Origin: JAEMQF01 sp963775015
GTDB taxonomy: Bacteria; Pseudomonadota; Gammaproteobacteria; Burkholderiales; Burkholderiaceae_C
Reading direction: 5' to 3'
NCBI GenBank assembly: GCA_963775015.1
Contig: CAVZHI010000015.1
Span: forward strand, 310,001 to 374,000
DNA length: 64,000 bases
Each line of letters starts with the position of its first letter. The first letter of the stretch is position 1. A program made the translations under genes and the position numbers. The notes under the pieces were generated by a model. It was given only the letters and a program-made list of their open reading frames with translations, did not search any database and was not told where the DNA came from. Of this stretch, positions 56,683-64,000 are shown in pieces.

Positions 56683-59600
56683 TCAAGGTACGAAGTCAAA
56701 CGAGGTCGTCGTGATCGTCCCGTTGGCGTTGAACCTGCCGATCAGCGTCAGCTCGCCCGCGTCGATCTCGGTCCCGCCACCTGCGATCTGCGTCCACTGC
56801 CAGGCGGTGGCGCTGCTGCCATCGGTATCGTTGATCACCAGCAGCGTCGTTTCTCCATTGTTTGCGGTGAGGGCGAACTCCGCATTGAACTCCGTGATCA
56901 CTGCCGCCGCGCTGTTGAGGTTGGCATTCGTCACGCCTTCCCCGTTGGCACCGCTCAGGAACAAGGCTTCGAACGTGATGTTCAGGTTGACTGCGGTATC
57001 GCCGCCGTTCGCGCCGTTGCCAGATCCGAACTGAATTGTGCCGTCGACAGTCACATCGTCGAGCAACGTGTTCAGCGCGGCCGAGAACTGCACCATGTCG
57101 ACCTGTGCCGCCGTACCTGTCGCGTCGAAGTTGCTCACGGTGTCGTTGAAGTCGCCTGCCGCCGTGAAGCGGACGATGTCCTGCAGGTCATCGTTGGCCG
57201 CGCCTGTATTGATCGTATCGTTGCCGGCACCGCCGATCAGGACGTCGGCTCCTGCGCCGCCGTTCATGGTGTCGGCACCTGCGTCGCCGTTCAGCGTGTC
57301 GGCGCCCGCGTCGCCGTTCAGGGTGTCGGCTGCAGCCCCACCGTTCAGCGTGTCGTTGTCGGCGCCGCCGTTCAGGGTGTCGGTGCCGGCGCCGCCGTTC
57401 AGCGTGTCGTTGCCGTTGCCGCCGTTCAGCGTGTCCGTGTCCGCGTCGCCGTTCAGCGTGTCGTTGCCGTCTCCGCCGTTCATGGTGTCGTTGCCAAGGC
57501 CGCCGTTCAGCGTGTCGTTGCCGGTTCCGCCGTTCATGGTGTTCGGGTTGTCGTTGCCGGTGCCGACAAAGTCGACGGTACCGGTGAACGAGAGAGTGTC
57601 CAGCGCGCTGCCGTCGCCGCCGTTTTGCGGCCCGTTGGCGAACGTATAGGTGGGGAGAGACGTCCGCACTTCGTCGATGCCGTTGCCCGCAACTTCGATG
57701 ACCACATCACCGACGTCGTCGACGATGAAGGTGTCGTTGAAGACTCCCGTGCCGCCTACCATGCGGTCTGCGCCGAGGCCACCGTCCAGCAGGTCGGAAC
57801 CGGCGTTGCCGTTCAGGATGTCATTGCCGAGGCCGCCCCTCAACTGGTCCGCACCGGTCGTGCCGGTGACGACGTCGTCGCCGCCATTCAGGAAGACGGG
57901 CGGCGTTCCCGGGAAATTGCTAACTGTCACTGTGTTGCCGACGATCTCCGAGGGTGCCGAGGCAATCGCCTCGTCGAAACCTGCGCCATCGACGAACCGG
58001 GCTTCCACACGCAGCAGGGCTCCTGCATCCGCAGCCACTGGGATATAGCTTGGCGTATTGACTGCTGGATTCGTCACGTCGACCCAAGAAAGGCCACCGT
58101 CCGTTGAGCGTTGCCAGACGCGGGTGATTGCACCTGCGGCGATCGTGCCCGTGGCATTGCCTGGCCCCACGCTGTCGGGATCGGTGATGACTGAAAGCGC
58201 CGAGTTCAATTGCTGGCCTTCGGTGGGCGTCAGCGGACTGTTGCGCAGGTTCGGGCCCGCAGCGTTGACGCCAGTCGCTTCCGAGAGCGTCGCAGTTCCC
58301 GTCGGCGGCCGGCTCGAGATGAGCACGTCTTCGAACGTCACGATGTCGGGTTGGCCGACAACCGGGTTCGGCGTCCGGGTGATGAAGCGCGCGAATTCGA
58401 CGCCACGCAGCGTGTCGGTGCCCTCGTCATTGAGCAGCGGCGCTACCACGCCATCGATCAAGACCGGGGCCGGGTTGTTGTCGGTGATCCTGACGATGCG
58501 CTGGCCGAAAGCGTCACGCACTCCAGGAACGCCACCGATCCCGGTGATCGAGTAGTCGGCACGCGGCCCGTTGTAGACCGCAATGTCCACGTCGGTGGCA
58601 AGCACCCCTTCGCGAGTAATATCGCGCGCAATGCTCAGCTGCCCCGGGTTGATGATGCCGCCGAGCATCAAGGCGCGAATGTCGTTCATGCTTTCGGCAA
58701 AGTCCGGGGCTTGGTTGAGGCCATTGTCGATGCGGATCCTGACGTTCATCCACGCATCGCCGTCGATCAGGTCGTTGCCGGCCTTGCCCTCGATCATGTC
58801 GCTGCCGGCGCCGCCGATCAGGATGTCGGCACCGGGCTGCGGGTTGAAGACCACGGCGTCGGGGTTCAGCGTGTTCGCGGGAACACCCAGCAGTTGCTGC
58901 AGTCCGTTCACCAGACTCACATTCTTCTGCAGCAGCATGCTGTCCGTGGCCGGGGCGCCGAAGATGCCGCCGGCCCCGCCCACCGCACCTGTCGGGGCGC
59001 TGGTGCCCACCAGGTGGTCGTTCAGCTTCCAGCCCGACAAGCCTTCCACCGAGTCGAATCGGTCGCGCAACGTGAACACGGTTTGTGCCGGGAAGAACGG
59101 AATCGCCAGGTCGGAATCGGCCGGGATCGGGTCGCCCTTGTGGATCGCCCAGTCGAAGCCGAGCATGCCGTTGCTGCGCTGGATGCCAACGCCCTGGACC
59201 ATGATGTCGTCGCCCGACTCGCCGTCGTAGTCGGTGTCGTTGCCCTGGCCGTTCAGCACGTCATGGCCGATGATCGGGCTGTTGAAGAACAGCTCCGAGT
59301 TCTCGCCGGCCAGGCCGTCGAAACCTTCGCCGCCTTCGATCCAGTCGTTGCCTTCGTTGCCCATCAGCGTGTCCGGACCGTTGCCGCCGAGGATGAAGTC
59401 GTCGCCTTCGCCGGCAAACACTTCCGAGAAGTCGTTCCCCAGGATGATGAAGTCGTTACCCAGGCCGCCGAACAGCAGGTCGTTGCCGGTGCCGGCGCTG
59501 ATCACGTCGTCGCCGTTGTCGCCGTGCAGGAAGTCCGCACCGCCGGCGGGCGTGCCGTGGTCGATGATGATGTCGTCGCCATCACCGCCGTGCACCTGAT

Positions 59601-62556
59601 CCGCTTCGTCGCCGCCGTCCAGGATGTCGTTGCCACCGTCGCCCCACAGCGCGTCGATGCCACGGCCGCCCACCAGCATGTCGGGGCCCGACGATCCGCC
59701 CAGAACAACGTGCTCGCCACCCGAGAACCTGAGGAAGTTGATTGCCGAGGTCTGACCATTGAACAAGGCCTGACCCGCCGCGGCGCGCTGCACCATCGGA
59801 TTCAGCGCTTCGATGTAGATGTCGTCACCGATGGGGTCGGGTTCGGTTTGCAGAAGCTGATTCACTTCGAGCGTGTAGTTCGGCGTGCCGAACACGAGGC
59901 TCGGCAAGTGCGAGCTGCCGTCGGTCGTCACATTGCCCAGGTCGGAATTGCGCATGATCAGCTTGGAGAACGTGTTGTTCTCGAGCTGGTTCAGCATGTT
60001 CGTTCCCTGCGTGCGGCTGAGGTAGTAGAACCGGTCGCCGTTCTGCAGGTTTTCCATCTGCTTTTCGAACACGAAATTGAAGGTCGGCCCGAGCATGCCT
60101 TGGAATTCGTTGACGAACTCGGCCAGGCCACCGATCCACAGGTCGACCTTGTTCAGGCCGGTTTCCCTGCCTGCCCAGGTGCCCGTGCTGTTCAGGAAAT
60201 CCATTCGATCCGTGTACGTGACTCCGTTGATTGTTGTGCCGTTGGCAGGGGTACCGTCGCCGAGCACCAGGAGCATTGCGGCAGCGCGCTTCGCGGCGGC
60301 GGTGTCTGCGAGCGTGATGGCGTCGTGTGTGCCGTAGGCGGCAATGAAATTGACGATCGACGCCGAGTGCTTCAGGTTGGGTGTCAAATCCGCCCAACTG
60401 TCGAAGGGCTTCAACTGCTCGTCGCCCGTCATCGCGTAGAACTGGGCGCGTGCCTGGTTGAACGTGGGAACACCGGTGTCCCGGGCACGAGCCATGTTGA
60501 GCACCGCCAGGTCGAGCGGCAGGCCCACCAGGTTGTTGCGCAGCGCGTTGGTGACGAACTCGTCGATCGAGTTGCCGATCTGGTGCGTCATGCCACGCAC
60601 GATCGCGCCCACGGCCTGCTCTTCGGTGAGCGTTTCGCCGTTGTTGAACGCGACCGGGTTCAGGAACGCCTGAATCAACCCAAGGTCATCCGGGGTCCCG
60701 TCGGCATGGGTGCGCGCCACGGTCTCAGTGAGCATCGAGTGACCGAAACGGTACACGACGTTGGCGAACTCTTCGAAGATCGCCGGGTTCAAGTCGCCGC
60801 TGTTGGAGAAGATGAACGGGTCGATCGTCGGTGAGACGGCGCGTGCGAACTCTTCGAAGACCAAGTGCTGGTATTGCATCTCGGTCGTGAACCTTGCCGC
60901 TTGGAACAGCCGCTCGCCGTCCCAGGGAAGGGTAGACAGGTCTGTGGGAATCGACGTGATTGGCGTACGCATCCAATCATTGATGAAGACGAAGTCGGGC
61001 GTACCGTTGGGTAGTGTCTGACTGAGGATCGTGCCCTTGTTCTGCTCGACCATGCGGTTGTGTTCCGAATGGAAGATCGTGTGCACTGCTGTCAGGCCGA
61101 TGTTCTCGTTGCCCCGGCCGTCGCCAGTGATGAAGTGGCGGTTGAGCAGTTCGTCGTCGTAGGAACCCGCGGGTGAGGTCACGGCGGTGCTGCTGCCGAC
61201 GACGTTGTCTGTGTCCGGGAACAGCACACCAGGCGCGCTGAACGTCGGCGCTGCGCTGTGCGCGATGTCGTTCAGGAATGCGTGGTTCGTGCGGAACGCG
61301 TTTGCCGGAACGGGAACGGGACTGGCAAGATTGCCTTCCAAAAAAACTCCTCCAGGGAGAGTGTATTGGGGCAATCCGCGCAGTGGGCCGGGAATGAACT
61401 CGCCGTAGCGGTCGGTGGCGAGCAACGGAACGTTGCCGATGTCGGCGTCGGTCAAGAGCAGACCCAAAAGATTCGCGGCTTGCGCTTTCACGTCGGCCCA
61501 GTTGCCTTCACCCACGGCGACTGTATTTCCGGCGATGACTGCCTTGTGCTCGAGCAGATGGCCCGTGGCCACAGGCCTGCCACCGGCGAGCGTGAACTCG
61601 CGCAGGAACACCTGGTGCGACGGGTGCGAGGTGTAGGTCTGGTTCTGGTCGACAAACGGTGTCGTCGAGTTGTTGTGGGCGCGGGTGTCATCGTCGGCAG
61701 TTCCAAGCACGCCGTCCGGGCCCGGGCCGACTGAGTTGGTGGCGCGCGTCAGAACCATGAACGCCTGCGAGGCTGGGACTTGGTCAGGGGTGGTGGGGTC
61801 ACCGTCTGGTCCGAGGGTGCGCAGCGGGTCGTCAGCGGCGAGCGGAACGAACACGGTGCCGGCGCCGCCCTTGTCGATCAGGTCCAGGCCATGGTCGAAG
61901 AACTGGCCGAACAGCGTCATCCAGCTGTTGAACGGGGGCGACAGGCCGATGTCGGGAGAAATGTTGGGAATCGTCAGACTTGCGCTCGGCGGAATGAGCG
62001 CCATGATCGCAGTAATTTCAGCAGGTGTCGGAGGCGAGGAATGCGGTAGTGTGACTTGAACCAGGCCGGTCCCCGGTACGAAGTAGCTGGCGCCCCCAGG
62101 AACGTCAAGGTTCTCGATGAACGCCTGTACCGCTGCCGGATTGCTTTTCGTCTGGTCGACGACGAGGTTGCTGACCAAGCGCGGCTGCGAATCGAAGACG
62201 AAGCCGCTCGTCGACGCGTATGTCGTTGGCGACCCGGCTCCGGGGAAGCCGACGGGGACGACGTCGGCAGGAACGAAATTGGGTGCTGCCAATCGTGGCA
62301 TCGCGTTGTCCGCAGCGCCGACCCGCTCTTGCCCGGGCAACAGATGGTTCCACGTGCCGTCGACGGTGCGCAGGCCGTAGGGCAACAGGTTGACCGACGC
62401 GACCTGGGCGTCGGGGCCGCCGATCTGGTCAAGCAAGGTTTGGCGCGCGATGCTGCCGTCGGGCAGGGTGCTGGCTTCGGCGATCTTGATCTGCTTCAGG
62501 ATGAAGTCAAGGTCTTGGCGGTTGACGTTGAAGTTGTACTGTGGCGTGGTGGCCAT
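56683..62556 (-). CDS. Giant secreted haem peroxidase with RTX calcium-binding repeats
   Basis: This 1957-residue protein has no cysteine and no N-terminal signal peptide. Residues 1 to about 940 form an animal-type haem peroxidase: distal histidine in TLFGQFFDHGLDLI (His222), FHSEHNRMVEQ (about 495-505), proximal histidine in VVYRFGHSMLTETV (His606) and MARARDTGVPTFNQAR. Then come RTX nonapeptide blocks (about 950-1120, 1238-1262 and 1550-1790; for example GGDGDDIII, GGLGNDFII, GGNGNDTLN), an Ig-like domain (about 1470-1540) and a terminal region ending TTTSFDFVP. RTX repeats fold on calcium after type I secretion; no type I exporter is in the window. GGGAG precedes the ATG. Bacterial relatives include Mn(II)-oxidising MopA enzymes; the substrate here is not known. 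Confidence 0.9.
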   Translation of the reverse strand: MATTPQYNFNVNRQDLDFILKQIKIAEASTLPDGSIARQTLLDQIGGPDAQVASVNLLPYGLRTVDGTWNHLLPGQERVGAADNAMPRLAAPNFVPADVVPVGFPGAGSPTTYASTSGFVFDSQPRLVSNLVVDQTKSNPAAVQAFIENLDVPGGASYFVPGTGLVQVTLPHSSPPTPAEITAIMALIPPSASLTIPNISPDIGLSPPFNSWMTLFGQFFDHGLDLIDKGGAGTVFVPLAADDPLRTLGPDGDPTTPDQVPASQAFMVLTRATNSVGPGPDGVLGTADDDTRAHNNSTTPFVDQNQTYTSHPSHQVFLREFTLAGGRPVATGHLLEHKAVIAGNTVAVGEGNWADVKAQAANLLGLLLTDADIGNVPLLATDRYGEFIPGPLRGLPQYTLPGGVFLEGNLASPVPVPANAFRTNHAFLNDIAHSAAPTFSAPGVLFPDTDNVVGSSTAVTSPAGSYDDELLNRHFITGDGRGNENIGLTAVHTIFHSEHNRMVEQNKGTILSQTLPNGTPDFVFINDWMRTPITSIPTDLSTLPWDGERLFQAARFTTEMQYQHLVFEEFARAVSPTIDPFIFSNSGDLNPAIFEEFANVVYRFGHSMLTETVARTHADGTPDDLGLIQAFLNPVAFNNGETLTEEQAVGAIVRGMTHQIGNSIDEFVTNALRNNLVGLPLDLAVLNMARARDTGVPTFNQARAQFYAMTGDEQLKPFDSWADLTPNLKHSASIVNFIAAYGTHDAITLADTAAAKRAAAMLLVLGDGTPANGTTINGVTYTDRMDFLNSTGTWAGRETGLNKVDLWIGGLAEFVNEFQGMLGPTFNFVFEKQMENLQNGDRFYYLSRTQGTNMLNQLENNTFSKLIMRNSDLGNVTTDGSSHLPSLVFGTPNYTLEVNQLLQTEPDPIGDDIYIEALNPMVQRAAAGQALFNGQTSAINFLRFSGGEHVVLGGSSGPDMLVGGRGIDALWGDGGNDILDGGDEADQVHGGDGDDIIIDHGTPAGGADFLHGDNGDDVISAGTGNDLLFGGLGNDFIILGNDFSEVFAGEGDDFILGGNGPDTLMGNEGNDWIEGGEGFDGLAGENSELFFNSPIIGHDVLNGQGNDTDYDGESGDDIMVQGVGIQRSNGMLGFDWAIHKGDPIPADSDLAIPFFPAQTVFTLRDRFDSVEGLSGWKLNDHLVGTSAPTGAVGGAGGIFGAPATDSMLLQKNVSLVNGLQQLLGVPANTLNPDAVVFNPQPGADILIGGAGSDMIEGKAGNDLIDGDAWMNVRIRIDNGLNQAPDFAESMNDIRALMLGGIINPGQLSIARDITREGVLATDVDIAVYNGPRADYSITGIGGVPGVRDAFGQRIVRITDNNPAPVLIDGVVAPLLNDEGTDTLRGVEFARFITRTPNPVVGQPDIVTFEDVLISSRPPTGTATLSEATGVNAAGPNLRNSPLTPTEGQQLNSALSVITDPDSVGPGNATGTIAAGAITRVWQRSTDGGLSWVDVTNPAVNTPSYIPVAADAGALLRVEARFVDGAGFDEAIASAPSEIVGNTVTVSNFPGTPPVFLNGGDDVVTGTTGADQLRGGLGNDILNGNAGSDLLDGGLGADRMVGGTGVFNDTFIVDDVGDVVIEVAGNGIDEVRTSLPTYTFANGPQNGGDGSALDTLSFTGTVDFVGTGNDNPNTMNGGTGNDTLNGGLGNDTMNGGDGNDTLNGDADTDTLNGGNGNDTLNGGAGTDTLNGGADNDTLNGGAAADTLNGDAGADTLNGDAGADTMNGGAGADVLIGGAGNDTINTGAANDDLQDIVRFTAAGDFNDTVSNFDATGTAAQVDMVQFSAALNTLLDDVTVDGTIQFGSGNGANGGDTAVNLNITFEALFLSGANGEGVTNANLNSAAAVITEFNAEFALTANNGETTLLVINDTDGSSATAWQWTQIAGGGTEIDAGELTLIGRFNANGTITTTSFDFVP
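57200..57545 (-). repeat. Tandem 27-bp repeats encoding RTX nonapeptides
   Basis: About twelve tandem copies of a 27-base unit (plus strand consensus starts CCGCCGTTCAGCGTGTCG) encode GGxGxDTLN nonapeptides at protein residues about 1670-1785. Several units are nearly identical at the DNA level, more so than the RTX block near 59.4 kb, which points to recent unit duplication. Confidence 0.85.
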
Positions 62557-63094
62557 TTGAAATGCTCCCGGATTTGGTTGAGGAAAAACGAGTCGTTAAG
62601 GTGCGATGAACAAGGAAGTGGATTCAGCGAAGTTGAGTTTGTGCTTGCGTTCTTGGCGTCATTGCCGGGCCCAGCCAAGGCTGAGGTTCGGATTGGGTCG
62701 GCATGCGTCCTCCTGGTCGTGATGGTTGCGATGTCTGTCGCCTTAACGGAAACTTCCATCGCTGGGTGCAACTGTGCGGTCTAAGGATTCGTTAAGCCAT
62801 CCCGAGCACTAGGGGGAGGGTAGGTCTGAGGGTGTCCTGAAGATGGCTAAGAATTTGCGATACAAATCAGCATGCGATAGTTGGTTGTTTACTCTGATGT
62901 TTGTCTCTGATAGTTCAAAGTTCTATTGAGACGATCTGCCGAATCTGAGATCGGTGACACTGCATTCGGGGGGGTGTGCGGCAAGTGCGTTGAAGCGCTG
63001 TTCGATGAAGGCGCGACAACGCTGGCGACCGCAACCACAGTCTCTTAGGGCCGCTTTCAAGGACAGCCTTTATCGGCAGTTCAGTTGCGAATGC
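62557..63094. other. Long intergenic region upstream of the peroxidase gene
   Basis: I find no gene here. The part 62840-62930 is A+T-richer than its surroundings. The heptamer CGTTAAG occurs at 62594-62600 and 62790-62796, and inverted (CTTAACG) at 62742-62748, a possible operator of the peroxidase gene. A promoter for the minus-strand peroxidase should be here, but I cannot point to convincing -35 and -10 boxes. Confidence 0.4.
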
Positions 63095-63140
63095 AAAAAA
63101 GGCCGGCATCAACAGCGCATTGCGCTGGTGATGCCGGCCT
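63095..63140 (-). terminator. Rho-independent terminator after the cyclophilin-like gene
   Basis: A long stem, GGCCGGCATCA with TGATGCCGGCC plus an inner CAGCGCA/TGCGCTG stem, spans 63100-63140. The AAAAAA at 63095-63100 gives the T-run on the minus strand. It lies just after the stop of the cyclophilin-like gene (63164). Confidence 0.85.
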
Positions 63141-63163
63141 GAGGGCCGGACGGGGCGGAGTGT

Positions 63164-64000
63164 TTAGCGGGTCTGAACGGCGCTGTCGATCGTGAAGTTG
63201 GGTATCGGCAGGCATTGCGCCTGGCCGCTGCACGACGCAGCCATCGAATTGGCAAGGGTCTGCCCGGAGGTGACGCTGCCAAACACGGCGCTGGCTCCGC
63301 CAAGGTTGTTATCCGCCATGTTGATGAAGAATCGTGCGGGGCCGTTCGACGGCGCGGTGTTGAGCGTCATCGCCACACTCCACTTGACGAAGCTTGATGC
63401 GCTTCCCACCTCCGGCGGATTGGCCGCGCTGACGGCCTTCTGCGCCGGCAGCGGACTGCCTGTTGTCGGCCCGTAGCGGCCGGCGTCGAGCAACGGCGGC
63501 GCGGGCAGGGCCTGCACGCTGTGGAAGATCGTTCCGTTGTAAAACCCGCTGTTGACGTAGTCGAGGAAGTTGTTTGAGGAGATCGGCGCGAGGTCGGGCG
63601 TCATCGTGATCACGATCTGGCCGAGCGGTGTTCTGCTCGCATTCGCCGGGTCTACCGAGGCCATGTTCAACGTCACCTCGGGCAAAGGCACGTCGAAGCG
63701 TGCCGGCGTGACCGCTTCGAGGCCGGGGGCACTCGCGAGTTCGACGACCACATGATTCAGGTTCAGCGCCGCGACGCGGCAACGGTAATACGCCGTCGAC
63801 GCGCTGCTGACGAGAGGCGGCGTCGTGCTGAGCGTCAGCCCGGTGCACGCCGGCGTTGCTGGAAACAGCAGGCCCTGGTTCACGTTCGTGCCGGTGACCG
63901 TCACGGTGATTTGCTGGCCGTACTTCCCGATCCCTGGAATACCTAAGCTGCTTCCTTCGGGAGGCGTCGCTCCGTCGCCGGCGAGCGCCGTCACCACCGT
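63164..64000 (-). CDS. Cyclophilin-like (PpiA-type) protein, N-terminus beyond the window
   Basis: At least 278 residues are visible; the frame is open to the window end. An N-terminal part (GQQITVTVTGTNVNQGLLFP) is a beta-rich domain I do not recognise. The C-terminal 165 residues are a cyclophilin: GQIVITMTPDLAPISSNNFL, DYVNSGFYNGTIFHSV, SNGPARFFINMADNN and SAVFGSVTSGQTLANSMA. The catalytic arginine of the FHRV motif is serine here (FHSV), and the QGGD motif is replaced by a Pro/Ala-rich stretch, so prolyl-isomerase activity is doubtful. Two cysteines near the C-terminus (SCSGQAQC) could form a disulfide if it is exported. It is read in the same direction as the peroxidase, separated by a terminator. 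Confidence 0.78.
   Translation of the reverse strand, partial: TVVTALAGDGATPPEGSSLGIPGIGKYGQQITVTVTGTNVNQGLLFPATPACTGLTLSTTPPLVSSASTAYYRCRVAALNLNHVVVELASAPGLEAVTPARFDVPLPEVTLNMASVDPANASRTPLGQIVITMTPDLAPISSNNFLDYVNSGFYNGTIFHSVQALPAPPLLDAGRYGPTTGSPLPAQKAVSAANPPEVGSASSFVKWSVAMTLNTAPSNGPARFFINMADNNLGGASAVFGSVTSGQTLANSMAASCSGQAQCLPIPNFTIDSAVQTR

Noticed and set aside
57200..57545. Regular short repeats that might be a CRISPR array
   Set aside because: The 27-base units are contiguous without spacers and encode RTX nonapeptides in frame.
58210..60834. 874-residue open frame opposite the peroxidase gene
   Set aside because: Val/Ala/Arg/His-rich antisense frame with no domain; the minus strand carries the whole peroxidase.
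56683..62556. Eukaryotic contamination suggested by an animal-type peroxidase
   Set aside because: The gene is intron-free, has bacterial RTX repeats and a Shine-Dalgarno site, and is embedded next to bacterial LPS genes.

Overview
The window is chromosomal DNA of a high-GC betaproteobacterium, most likely order Burkholderiales. The evidence is the gene order: dapC-dapD-(PilT-like)-dapE-prmB, smc-zipA-ligA, rpsF-priB-rpsR-rplI-dnaB, and tsaE-amiC next to queG-xerD. I saw no rRNA, tRNA, CRISPR array or prophage.

Layout. 1-4639 (minus): a lysine/peptidoglycan-precursor operon (dapC, dapD, dapE) with an orphan PilT/PilU-type ATPase inside it and the start of prmB. 4789-8949: a small unknown protein, an Orn/Lys/Arg decarboxylase, an exported glycerophosphodiesterase and queF. 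9143-16682 (plus): smc, zipA-like, ligA, Nudix. 16699-21223 (minus): Na/Pi cotransporter, PhoH-like, peroxiredoxin, Mth938-like. 21309-28178 (plus): a tightly overlapping run alaA-like/hom/thrC/mobB/moeA/moaD/moaE/crcB, joining threonine and molybdenum-cofactor synthesis, followed by clpB behind a sigma-32-type promoter. 31050-36574: an unknown two-part protein, an SMR exporter, a membrane/TPR pair, and a DUF4212 plus sodium:solute symporter pair. 36634-39847: rpsF-priB-rpsR-rplI and dnaB. 39881-44750: an HSL-type esterase, amiC, tsaE, queG, xerD. 44777-46900: a zinc-ribbon/DUF805-like membrane protein and a conserved unknown. 46914-51269: class I fumarase, a UPF0114 protein and acetyl-CoA synthetase. 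51269-56616: phosphomannomutase/phosphoglucomutase, an IS4-family element, and the LPS core genes waaC and waaA. 56683-64000 (minus): a 1957-residue secreted haem peroxidase with RTX calcium-binding repeats, and a cyclophilin-like protein cut by the window edge.

Sequence quality matters. Between about 46.95 and 51.04 kb the reading frame changes roughly every 100 bases, by single-base gains and losses, while the encoded proteins stay recognisable. This looks like a poorly corrected assembly patch and not gene decay. Isolated frameshifts also occur in dapC, the 31-32.6 kb gene, amiC, queG and the 44.8-46 kb gene.

The most interesting items are the cysteine-free RTX haem peroxidase (possibly a manganese-oxidising MopA-type enzyme) next to a cyclophilin that lacks its catalytic arginine; the IS4-family element inserted, with a 10-bp target duplication, into one arm of a dispersed palindromic repeat; and a symporter with a large alanine-rich insert plus an EF-hand-like loop.
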